Of a stretch of 15,122 nt of DNA, positions 1-7,045 are shown piece after piece. A program made the position numbers and the translations under genes. The notes below the pieces were generated by a model that did no database searches, had not been told where the DNA came from, and saw only the letters and a program-made list of their open reading frames with translations. How positions within the stretch are numbered: position 1 is the stretch's first letter; every line of letters starts with the position of its first letter. Origin of the DNA: Clostridia bacterium (lineage in GTDB: Bacteria; Bacillota; Clostridia; TANB77; CAG-508); contig CAAECB010000051.1 of NCBI GenBank assembly GCA_900754285.1, forward strand, positions 1 to 15,122, in the 5' to 3' direction.

Positions 1-2
1 AT

Positions 3-80
3 ATAATAGGGGCTGCGATGATATTTTTAGGTTCATGGTTACCACAACTTATTTATGACTTGACAAATGAGGTTTTTTAG
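3..80 (+). CDS. C-terminal end of a second VirB2/TrbC-like pilin (partial, 5' end outside window)
   Basis: An open frame enters from the left edge and stops at TAG 78-80, giving 25 visible residues. They read as a hydrophobic segment starting IIGAAMIFLGSW and ending LIYDLTNEVF. Aligned with the end of the next gene's product (VVGAALVFTASV ... AIYEFFNG), the G-A-A, F, S, Q, I-Y and N positions coincide and most others are conservative, so this is probably the second transmembrane helix and tail of a paralogous T4SS pilin. The upstream part, including any signal peptide and the K-A-x-Y-K loop, is not in the window. A different small membrane protein cannot be excluded from 25 residues. Confidence 0.55.
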   Translation: MIGAAMIFLGSWLPQLIYDLTNEVF

Positions 81-115
81 TTTATTATTAATTTAATGTA
101 TTATTATCGTATTTC

Positions 116-144
116 TTGCAAAAATTGTAGAAATATGATAAAAT
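116..144 (+). promoter_or_regulatory. Predicted sigma-A promoter of the pilin gene
   Basis: TTGCAA at 116-121 and TAAAAT at 139-144 are separated by 17 bp, and TG at 136-137 gives an extended -10 (TGATAAAAT). Transcription would start near 150, leaving a leader of about 60 nt before the ATG at 210. The -35 overlaps GCAAAAAT (118-125), the same octamer that flanks the -35 of the next promoter. In such AT-rich DNA chance matches are common, so this is a prediction. Confidence 0.5.
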
Positions 145-209
145 ATATAAAGTAATTAGTTTTTAAAATTTTTTAATAAATATTTTTTAAATGAAAGGGA
201 GGGTACATA

Positions 210-575
210 ATGAACGTAAAAAAAATGCAAAAAATAGTTGCAATGTTAATGATTACAATAATGTTAATATCTATGATTAATGTAATATCTTTAGCAGGTA
301 CAGAACCAAAGGGAATAACAGCTGGAGATATAACTACAACAGCTATAGATAATGCTGGAAAAAAAATAGTTGGAGTACTTCAAGCTGTTGGAATTATTTT
401 ATCAGTTGTAATGTTAACAGTTATAGGTATTAAATATTTAATGGGAAGTGCAGAAGAAAAAGCAGATTACAAGAAGAGTTTAATGCCATATGTTGTAGGT
501 GCTGCTTTAGTATTTACAGCTTCAGTATTTGCACAAGCTATTTATGAATTCTTTAATGGATGGAATGCAGGATAA
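210..575 (+). CDS. VirB2/TrbC-like T4SS pilin subunit
   Basis: The 121-residue product has the pilin-like layout of Bacillota T4SS VirB2/TrbC proteins. It shows a basic N-terminus and hydrophobic signal-like segment (residues 9-28, possible cleavage after SLA at 27-29), a short polar stretch, a first membrane helix (about 52-76), a conserved cytoplasmic loop GSAEEKADYKKSLMPY (79-94) and a second helix (about 93-115). The mature protein would be about 90 residues, a two-helix hairpin able to polymerise or line the channel. The start is fixed by GGAGG at 198-202, 7 nt before ATG. The gene has its own promoter and a strong terminator right after it, so it is expressed apart from the downstream operon, which is sensible for a subunit needed in excess. 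The family call rests on the loop motif and topology; whether a real pilus is built is unknown. Confidence 0.82.
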   Translation: MNVKKMQKIVAMLMITIMLISMINVISLAGTEPKGITAGDITTTAIDNAGKKIVGVLQAVGIILSVVMLTVIGIKYLMGSAEEKADYKKSLMPYVVGAALVFTASVFAQAIYEFFNGWNAG

Positions 576-592
576 TAAATTATTAATAAAAG

Positions 593-618
593 AAAAACCA
601 CTTTTTAGTGGTTTTTTT
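593..618 (+). terminator. Rho-independent terminator after the pilin gene
   Basis: The arms AAAAACCACT (593-602) and AGTGGTTTTT (607-616) are perfectly complementary around a TTTT loop and run into further T residues (to 618). It lies 17 nt after the pilin stop codon and separates pilin transcription from the large operon. Some readthrough is possible. Confidence 0.85.
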
Positions 619-671
619 GTGTCAAAAATATTACAATTATATTAAATTTTAAATAAATTATACTTTTTTAT

Positions 672-693
672 GCAAAAATGTTACAATTTTTGC
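672..693. promoter_or_regulatory. Candidate operator: perfect inverted repeat over the operon -35 box
   Basis: GCAAAAAT (672-679) and ATTTTTGC (686-693) form a perfect 8-bp inverted repeat with a 6-bp centre (GTTACA). The repeat covers the -35 box TTACAA (681-686) of the operon promoter, so a dimeric regulator bound here would block RNA polymerase. A degenerate copy (CAAAAATATTACAATT, 623-638) lies exactly 50 bp upstream on the same helix face to within about a quarter turn, and the same half-site overlaps the -35 of the pilin promoter. No regulator gene is in the window. An RNA role is unlikely because the site lies upstream of the predicted start point. Confidence 0.45.
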
Positions 694-709
694 GTTTTTT
701 TGTTATAAT
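681..709 (+). promoter_or_regulatory. Predicted sigma-A promoter of the T4SS operon
   Basis: TTACAA (681-686), a 17-bp spacer and a consensus TATAAT (704-709) preceded by TG at 701-702 make a strong extended -10 promoter. The start point would be near 716, giving a short leader of about 30 nt before the PrgI-like gene at 747. No other convincing promoter was seen in the short gaps downstream, so this one probably drives all seven genes up to the terminator at 15036-15078. Confidence 0.7.
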
Positions 710-746
710 GATATTAAGTGTAAATGGGTTAAAAAGGAGGTAGTAT

Positions 747-1136
747 ATGAATACTTATAATATACCAAGAAATGTAAAAGGGGAAGGAAGAATATTATAC
801 ATATTTTCAACTAAAGCTATAATATATACAGCAATAGGATTAGCAATAGGACTTTTATTTTATTTTATATTTAGATTAATAGGATTAACTACTGTTGGAA
901 TTATAATATTAGTAGTATTTGGGGTTTTAGGATTTGTAATAGCTACCTTTAAAGTGCCAGATTCAGCTGCTTTTGAAATAACTAGAAAAACAGGTGGAGA
1001 AAATATTGATGATGTAATAAGGCGAGCATTTAAGTTTAAAATGGAGCATAACAAAATATATTTATATACAATAGATTCAGAAAAAGAGAAGGAAAAAGAA
1101 AAAACAGAAGAAAATGGAGGAAAAGAGAATGGATAA
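747..1136 (+). CDS. PrgI/VirB3-like T4SS inner-membrane protein
   Basis: The 129-residue protein matches the PrgI family, the Gram-positive counterpart of VirB3, which sits in the membrane next to VirB4. It opens with the typical IPRNVKGEGRILYIFS block (6-21), followed by two adjacent membrane helices (about 23-43 and 47-67), a short conserved stretch ending in RRAFKFKMEHNKIYLY (92-107) and a Lys/Glu-rich tail. AAGGAGG at 734-740 is spaced 6 nt from the ATG. It is first in the long operon and its last codons overlap the next gene by 8 nt, indicating translational coupling. VirB3-like proteins are known to act with VirB4, which is encoded two genes downstream. Confidence 0.85.
   Translation: MNTYNIPRNVKGEGRILYIFSTKAIIYTAIGLAIGLLFYFIFRLIGLTTVGIIILVVFGVLGFVIATFKVPDSAAFEITRKTGGENIDDVIRRAFKFKMEHNKIYLYTIDSEKEKEKEKTEENGGKENG
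1116..1120 (+). promoter_or_regulatory. Ribosome binding site that sets the start of the TraC-like gene
   Basis: GGAGG here is 8 nt upstream of ATG 1129. An in-frame ATG at 1114 overlaps this site and has no Shine-Dalgarno of its own, so initiation at 1129 is preferred. Confidence 0.7.
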
Positions 1137-2373
1137 TGAAATTTCAAAAATACTAATGGTAGTTTTAATTTTAATGATAATGTTGCTAGCTGTATTTTCA
1201 GTTATTTTGTTAGTGTTGCAAATGAAAGCACATAAAAGAAATAATGGGATAAAGAAAAGACCTCAAGTCAAAGAAGAAAAAGGCAAAGGAAAAAAAGGTG
1301 AAAATGATAAGCAAGTTAATACATCATATACAAAAAAATCAATATTTGATTTTATGGAGTTTAATGGTGTAGAAGATAATATGATTGTTCAAAAAGATGG
1401 AAAACGTTATATTATGGTTATAGAATGTCAAGGTGTAAATTATGACTTGATGTCTCAAATGGAAAAGGTTGGAGTAGAAGAAGGATTTCAACAATTTCTA
1501 AATACTCTAAGATTTCCAATTCAAATATATATTCAAACTAGAACAATAAATCTTGAAAAAAGTATACAGGGATATAAAGATAAATTAAAAGAGATAGAAA
1601 ACAAATATAACAGAACAATATATGAGTATAATAGAATGTTACAAACAGAAAATTATACTAAACAAGAATTAGATGCAGCATTTTTTAATTTAACAAAACA
1701 AAGAAATTTATATGAGTATGCAAGAGATATTGTAGAAAACACTGAAAGAATGAGTTTGAATAGAAATATATTAAATAAAAAATATTATGTTATATTATCT
1801 TTTATGCCTGAAGAAGCAAGTGGGACAACATATGATGTAGAAGAATTAAGAAATATGGCATTTTCAGAATTATATACTAAAGCACAAGCTTTAATAAGAA
1901 CTTTATCAGGATGCTCAGTTAATGGAAAAATTTTAAATTCTAGTGAATTAGTAGAATTATTATATGTAGCATATAATAGAGACGATTTTGAAATATTTGG
2001 TTATGATAAAGCAATGCAGGCTGGTTATGAAGATTTATATTCAGTTGCACCAGATGTTTTTGAAAAGAAAATAAGAGTTTTAGATGAACAAATAAAAAAT
2101 GGCTCAATAGATTTAGCAAATAGTGCAATAGAAAAAGCAAAGGCAAAATCAAAAGCTCAGCAAATGGCCGAAGAAAAAGAAAAAAGACTGGATGATTTAA
2201 TTAGCCAAATGGCACAAATGATTTTAGAGGAAAATCAAAATGTTGTTGGTGTAGATATAGCTAAAGAGGCTGTAAAAGAAATAAAGAAAGAGTCTGAACA
2301 AAAGAAAGAAGGAGGTAAGCTAAATGAGAAAAAAGAAAGAGGAGTTGCAACTAGAACAAAATCAAATAAATAG
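1129..2373 (+). CDS. Membrane-anchored TraC-like VirB4 partner protein
   Basis: From ATG 1129 the product is 414 residues (419 if the RBS-less ATG at 1114 were used). It has one N-terminal membrane helix (about 7-31), a basic linker rich in K/G/E (33-62) and a conserved soluble domain (about 66-300) with the TraC-like pattern: SIFDFMEFNGVEDNMIV, then KRYIMVIECQGVNYDLMS. This domain resembles the non-ATPase N-terminal region of TraC/VirB4 proteins; here it is a separate polypeptide beside a VirB4 that carries the motor. Residues about 140-205 and 305-395 are strongly helical and charged, probably coiled coil. There is no Walker A motif. The 3' end overlaps the VirB4 gene by 50 nt in another frame, and the PrgI gene overlaps its start, so the three are likely made in fixed ratio as a PrgI-TraC-VirB4 membrane complex (inference). 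Confidence 0.75.
   Translation: MDNEISKILMVVLILMIMLLAVFSVILLVLQMKAHKRNNGIKKRPQVKEEKGKGKKGENDKQVNTSYTKKSIFDFMEFNGVEDNMIVQKDGKRYIMVIECQGVNYDLMSQMEKVGVEEGFQQFLNTLRFPIQIYIQTRTINLEKSIQGYKDKLKEIENKYNRTIYEYNRMLQTENYTKQELDAAFFNLTKQRNLYEYARDIVENTERMSLNRNILNKKYYVILSFMPEEASGTTYDVEELRNMAFSELYTKAQALIRTLSGCSVNGKILNSSELVELLYVAYNRDDFEIFGYDKAMQAGYEDLYSVAPDVFEKKIRVLDEQIKNGSIDLANSAIEKAKAKSKAQQMAEEKEKRLDDLISQMAQMILEENQNVVGVDIAKEAVKEIKKESEQKKEGGKLNEKKERGVATRTKSNK
2311..2315 (+). promoter_or_regulatory. Ribosome binding site of the VirB4 gene, inside the preceding gene
   Basis: GGAGG lies 8 nt before ATG 2324 and inside the coding sequence of the TraC-like gene. It supports a genuine 50-nt gene overlap rather than a misplaced start. 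Confidence 0.7.
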
Positions 2374-4291
2374 AACAGAAGAAATGGAATTTCTAAAAAA
2401 GAGAACAATAAAAGAGTTGATTGCTCCAGCAGGTATAGATGCTTCAAAAATAGATCATTTGGAGATAATATCAAATGTAAAAAAATATGCTAGAAGCTTT
2501 TTTATATCAACCTTACCACGTATGTGTACATTTCCAGAATTGTTTAGGGATTTATACTTTTTTGGAGATATAAATACATCTATTTATATAACACCAGTTT
2601 CAGAAGCTAGATCTCAAAATGAATTAAATAAAGTTATAAATGAATTGGAAACAGAAAGAATTGTAGCCGCAGATAGAGGTAATATAAATAGGGAAAGTAC
2701 TTTGACACAAAAAAGATTTGAAGCAGAACAATTAAGAGATGAAATTGCAGCTGGATTTAATAAAATGTATGAGGCTTCTGTTATTTCAACATTATATACA
2801 TATTCTTTAGAAGATTTGGACAGACTTACAAAAATGTTGGCAACAGAAATGTCAAAATCTTTAGTAAATGTTAAAAGTGCTTGGGGAATCCAAGAAGAGG
2901 CTTTTAAATCAAATTTGCCTTTGATGGATGATAAAGTTAAAAAAATACATTCTTTTGATAGTCGTTCAATGGGAACAGTATTTCCTTTTACAACATCAGA
3001 AGTTGGACATCCATCTGGAGTTCCGCTAGGATTTAACAAACAAACAGGTACACCAATATTATTTGATAATTTTGCACCTTCTTTAACAAATTATAATATG
3101 GTTATTTTTGCTAAGTCTGGTGCTGGTAAATCTGTAACAATGAAAACTTTAATTTCACGTTCATCAGTATTGATGGGAATAGAGAGCTTAGCTCTTGATG
3201 CCGAAGGTGAATATACAATTGTTGCTGATAGCTTGGGCGGAGTTAATGTTGTAATAAGTCCTAATTCAAAAACAGTTATCAATTTGTTTGATATTGAACC
3301 AGAAAGAGTTAAAGATGAAATTACAGGTAGAGAAAAAATTGTTTTGAATGTGGAAAATAAGGTAGAGGATGTTACGCAGGCTTTGGTTACAATGGCAAAA
3401 GGTAGTACAAGAAGTGATGATGTAAATGAGCTTACAAAACAGGTTATTGCAGAATCTGTTGCTGAGGAATATGAGAGTTTAGGAATTACAAGTGATCCTA
3501 ATAGTTTGTATAAACAAGGTTCAGGTTTGCAAAAAGGTGATAGATTATATAGTGAAAAGAAAGAAATGCCTACAATAGGGAGTTGGTATAAAAGAATTGA
3601 AAGAAAAGCTATGATGAATGATAATAAAGATTATAGTTTTCATTATAGTTATTTATTAAAGGTTATGAAACAATATATTAGAGAGTATAATGGTCAGATG
3701 GCTTATTTTGACGGTCAATCTACTTTTGAATTATTGGATGGAGCACCTTTTATAAATTTGGATATTTCTCAATTGGAAGAAAGATTTGCTAGACCATTGG
3801 CTCAACAAATATTACTTTCTTGGATTTGGGAAAAATATGTTAAGAAAAATAGTGAAGATAGAACAAAAGCTAAACAAAAAAGAGTTTTGGTTGATGAGGC
3901 ATGGATGTTATTGCCTTACCCAGAGGCTGTAGACTTTTTGAATAAAATGGCTAGACGTGCTAGAAAGAGAAATGTTTCTCTTGCAATTATTTCGCAAAGA
4001 TTTCAGGATTTTTATGAAAAGCCAGAGGCACAGGCAGTTTTAACTTCTTCTGATACAAAGCTATTTTTAGCACAGGATAAATCAGAAATTCAATATTTAA
4101 AAGAAGTTTTTAAATTGAGTGAAGGTGAAGCAGGATTTTTGATTAATTGCTTAAAAGGAGAAGGTTTGTTGAAAGTTGGAGGAGAGACAGCTATTATTCA
4201 GATTACTCCTACTCAGAAAGAATTTGAATTTGTTGAAACAAATGTTAATAAAATGGCTAGAATGCAGAAGATGAAAAATGGTATGAAATAA
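2324..4291 (+). CDS. VirB4-type T4SS ATPase
   Basis: A 655-residue AAA+/FtsK-HerA-like ATPase of the VirB4/TraC/TraE class, the motor that drives T4SS assembly and substrate movement. Residues about 45-240 are the typical N-terminal domain (RSFFISTLPRMCTFPELFRDL at 57 onward). Walker A is AKSGAGKS (263-270), with Ala where the first Gly of GxxxxGKS is usual; Walker B is VLVDEAWMLL (521-530, D524, E525); the ARRARKRN stretch (543-550) and Gln of IISQR (555-559) fit the conserved motifs III and IV. No membrane segment is evident, so it is probably cytosolic and docks on the PrgI and TraC-like proteins encoded upstream. It corresponds in position and family to Orf16 of Tn916. Full length with all catalytic motifs, so probably active. 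Not VirD4: the all-alpha insert and membrane anchor are missing. Confidence 0.93.
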   Translation: MRKKKEELQLEQNQINRTEEMEFLKKRTIKELIAPAGIDASKIDHLEIISNVKKYARSFFISTLPRMCTFPELFRDLYFFGDINTSIYITPVSEARSQNELNKVINELETERIVAADRGNINRESTLTQKRFEAEQLRDEIAAGFNKMYEASVISTLYTYSLEDLDRLTKMLATEMSKSLVNVKSAWGIQEEAFKSNLPLMDDKVKKIHSFDSRSMGTVFPFTTSEVGHPSGVPLGFNKQTGTPILFDNFAPSLTNYNMVIFAKSGAGKSVTMKTLISRSSVLMGIESLALDAEGEYTIVADSLGGVNVVISPNSKTVINLFDIEPERVKDEITGREKIVLNVENKVEDVTQALVTMAKGSTRSDDVNELTKQVIAESVAEEYESLGITSDPNSLYKQGSGLQKGDRLYSEKKEMPTIGSWYKRIERKAMMNDNKDYSFHYSYLLKVMKQYIREYNGQMAYFDGQSTFELLDGAPFINLDISQLEERFARPLAQQILLSWIWEKYVKKNSEDRTKAKQKRVLVDEAWMLLPYPEAVDFLNKMARRARKRNVSLAIISQRFQDFYEKPEAQAVLTSSDTKLFLAQDKSEIQYLKEVFKLSEGEAGFLINCLKGEGLLKVGGETAIIQITPTQKEFEFVETNVNKMARMQKMKNGMK

Positions 4292-4309
4292 TGAAGAAGG
4301 GAGATTGAA

Positions 4310-7024
4310 ATGAAATTTTTTACGAAAAAGAAAAATAGTCAAAAGATAATGATTGTTCTATTAATGGTTATTGTTCTGAATTTTTCTATACCAAATTATT
4401 CACAGGCGGTTGATTGGAATAACATAGCGGGAGATTTATTAAAGGAATTGGTTCAATTAGTAGCATCTTTTGGAGATATTGTAATGGGAGCATTAAATCA
4501 TTTTATGCTCGGAACTGATAAATATATGACATCTGCTATGTTGGATAAAGATGATGCAAATTTAAGTGATTCAAGTTCGTGGTTATATTATGGTGGAAAT
4601 AAAAGCGAAATATCTGCAAAAAGGACAGTTAATGAGGAAGATTTGGATGGATTTATATTTCCTGATTCATGGAAAATACCTAATTTTTTATATTGTCCTG
4701 AGAATATTTTTGCTAATAAGATTGCAGCTTTAGATGTTAATTTTGTTAGGGCTCATGAATATACAGGAGTTCAAGTTGATGAAAGTAGTACTGATGATAA
4801 TAAGAATTCCGATGAAAGTAAAAGTGAACAAAAAGCGGAATCAGCGGCGAGTGGAGTAATAAGAACAACTATTGCTTCTTGGTATAATGCTTTTAGGAAT
4901 ATTGCGGTTGTTGGACTTTTGACTGTTTTAGTATATTTAGGAATTAGAATTGTTATTAGTTCTACAGCAACTGATAAAGCAAAATATAAAGAAAGTTTGC
5001 AAGATTGGCTTGTAGCTTTATGTTTGGTTTTTGTTATACATATTATAATGTCAGGTATAATGATGTTTACAGATAAATTTACAGAAATGATAGATGGAAG
5101 TGTAGATAAACCAATTTTGGTAACTGTTACAGGTGGAGATAAGGATTTACAATTTAAAACTAATTTGATAGGTTTTGTTAGATTTAAAGCTCAAAATAAA
5201 GATTTTGGGGAATGTACAGCATATACTATAATGTATGTGGCATTAGTATTATATACAGTAATGTTTACATTTACATATTTTAAAAGATTTTTGTATATGG
5301 CATTTTTTACAATGATAGCGCCACTTGTTGCATTAACATATCCAATTGATAAAGTAAAAGATGGTAAGGCACAGGCTTTTGATATGTGGTTTAGAGAATA
5401 TACTATGAATGCAATAATTCAACCTGTACATTTGATTTTGTATTCAGTATTTATAGGAAGTGCAATTGATTTAGCTACATCAAATCCTATATATGCAATT
5501 GTTACATTAGCATTTTTAACATCGGCTGAAAAATGGGTAAAATCTATGTTTGGATTAGATAAAGCAAAGACACCAGCAGGTTTAGCAACTATGGCAGGTG
5601 GAGCTCTAGCTATGAAGGGTGTAGGAAAAGTTATGGGAGTACTTAGCGGCAAAGGAGGAAATAAAGGTGGAAGTTCTGCTGGTACAGGAAGTGCTTCTTT
5701 GGCAAGTAGAGGTGTGACTCCTGGAATTAAGATGGACAAATACAAAGGCTTGACTAGTGGAATGGAAGCACAACAAGGATCTGTTCAAAATTCAGTAGAT
5801 GGACAAAGTCAAAATACTAATACTCAAAGCAATAATCCAACAGGAGAGACTCAAGGTACTGGTGCTGGAAATCGAGCACAAGGAACAAATACACGAGGAA
5901 ATGGACAACAAGTATTCAATAATGGTCAAAATATGACTGATGAAGAGACGGATAAATTGAATATGGATAGAGGATTATGGGAGAAAATGGCGAATGATCC
6001 TAATTTTACAGAAGAGGAAAGAGCTAGTGCTAGGGCACATATTGCAGAAATAGATGAAAGATTAAATGGTGGTACAACTGAAAATCAACAAGATACACCA
6101 AATAATGATGAGAAAACTACAACTCAAAGACAAAATGAAACTCAAAAAGCTACTGAACAAAAAGCTGGAAATGAAGGAGAAAATGCAACTATAAGAAACA
6201 ATGCAGATATATTATCTGCAGGGCAAAAACCTCCAACGAAGAAAGAAAGAGTTATTACAGGAGTTAAAAAGGCTTGGGATGCACCAGTTACTAGAGGTGT
6301 GCGTGGAGTAGTATCAGGACAAGCAAGAAGATTTACAAATTCATTTACAGGAGATAACTTGAAGAAGAAGGCAAAAGCATTAGGTCATGGAGTTTTAAGA
6401 ACAGGTGCTATGGCAGCAGCAGGAGCAACAGTGGGAACTATGGCTGCAGCAGCTGGAGTAGTTTCTGGAGAAAAAGCGGGAACAGTATTAGCAACAGGAG
6501 CTGGATTAGCAGTTGCTACTGGAAAGGGTCTTGGAGATAGAGCTGTAGCACATGCTGATAATAAAGCAAGTCAAATGCATGAAGATTATATGAATGCAAG
6601 ATATACAGCACAAGAACAAAAACAAATGAAACAAGAAAAAGCTGATAAAGAATGGAAGAGAAATGAAAACAATATTAAATACATGATGAAAAAAGGCAGT
6701 GGTAATGGCGATACTAAATCTAAGATGACAAGGGAACAAGCTAAAAAATTCTTAAATGATGAAACAACTCAAAGATATAGAGATAATGGTATCGAAGATG
6801 TTGGAATTATACGTAATGCAAGAAATATGGCTGCAGAAAATCATTGGTCAGAAGAAAGTGCTATTGCTAGAGCTAAATTAGCACAAGAAAGAGGAAAATC
6901 ATTAAAAGACAGTGACCAAAATCAACAAGCTCTTATAGATAGAATGATGAGAGAAAATTCATCAATTACTCGTGAAATGGCAGAAACATTTGCTAAAGAT
7001 ATAGAAAAAATTGCTGATGTATAA
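4310..7024 (+). CDS. VirB6/TrbL-like polytopic T4SS channel protein with long C-terminal tail
   Basis: 904 residues. A signal peptide (hydrophobic 12-28, likely cleavage after SQA at 31-33) leads to an extracytoplasmic region up to about 185. Membrane helices follow at about 197-218, 232-254, 304-323, 326-346, 368-388 and 390-405, the VirB6/TrbL-like core. The loop after the first helix (DKAKYKESLQDW, 222-233) repeats the pilin loop motif. From 420 the protein becomes a hydrophilic Gly/Gln/Asn/Thr-rich tail with a short helical insert (542-586), then an Ala/Gly-rich hydrophobic stretch (693-740) and a charged helical end. Classical VirB6 is about 300 residues; the approximately 480-residue extension is unusual but large variants occur in Gram-positive systems (Orf15 type). 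ATG is preceded by AGGGAG 6 nt away; the gap from VirB4 is 18 nt. The core family call is firm; the function of the tail is unknown. Confidence 0.8.
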   Translation: MKFFTKKKNSQKIMIVLLMVIVLNFSIPNYSQAVDWNNIAGDLLKELVQLVASFGDIVMGALNHFMLGTDKYMTSAMLDKDDANLSDSSSWLYYGGNKSEISAKRTVNEEDLDGFIFPDSWKIPNFLYCPENIFANKIAALDVNFVRAHEYTGVQVDESSTDDNKNSDESKSEQKAESAASGVIRTTIASWYNAFRNIAVVGLLTVLVYLGIRIVISSTATDKAKYKESLQDWLVALCLVFVIHIIMSGIMMFTDKFTEMIDGSVDKPILVTVTGGDKDLQFKTNLIGFVRFKAQNKDFGECTAYTIMYVALVLYTVMFTFTYFKRFLYMAFFTMIAPLVALTYPIDKVKDGKAQAFDMWFREYTMNAIIQPVHLILYSVFIGSAIDLATSNPIYAIVTLAFLTSAEKWVKSMFGLDKAKTPAGLATMAGGALAMKGVGKVMGVLSGKGGNKGGSSAGTGSASLASRGVTPGIKMDKYKGLTSGMEAQQGSVQNSVDGQSQNTNTQSNNPTGETQGTGAGNRAQGTNTRGNGQQVFNNGQNMTDEETDKLNMDRGLWEKMANDPNFTEEERASARAHIAEIDERLNGGTTENQQDTPNNDEKTTTQRQNETQKATEQKAGNEGENATIRNNADILSAGQKPPTKKERVITGVKKAWDAPVTRGVRGVVSGQARRFTNSFTGDNLKKKAKALGHGVLRTGAMAAAGATVGTMAAAAGVVSGEKAGTVLATGAGLAVATGKGLGDRAVAHADNKASQMHEDYMNARYTAQEQKQMKQEKADKEWKRNENNIKYMMKKGSGNGDTKSKMTREQAKKFLNDETTQRYRDNGIEDVGIIRNARNMAAENHWSEESAIARAKLAQERGKSLKDSDQNQQALIDRMMRENSSITREMAETFAKDIEKIADV

Positions 7025-7045
7025 TAAAGAAAGGAATGTGATGAT

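Noticed and set aside
125..149. Alternative promoter using TTGTAG (125-130) with the TATATA at 144-149
   Set aside because: Spacing is only 13 bp; the TTGCAA/TGATAAAAT pair with 17 bp is better.
672..693. Reading the inverted repeat as a terminator or riboswitch hairpin
   Set aside because: It lies upstream of the predicted start point and overlaps the -35 box, has weak AT pairing, and no T-run follows directly.
1114..1128. Upstream ATG at 1114 as start of the TraC-like gene
   Set aside because: It overlaps the only good Shine-Dalgarno (GGAGG 1116-1120), has no RBS of its own, and ATG 1129 is ideally spaced.
860..1147. Antisense frame over the PrgI-like gene
   Set aside because: Phe/Ser-rich translation is the complement of the Lys/Glu-rich sense tail; no RBS and no recognisable protein pattern.
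2614..3039. 141-codon antisense frame inside the VirB4 gene
   Set aside because: The sense strand encodes a conserved ATPase; the reverse frame shows no domain, RBS or codon pattern of a real gene.
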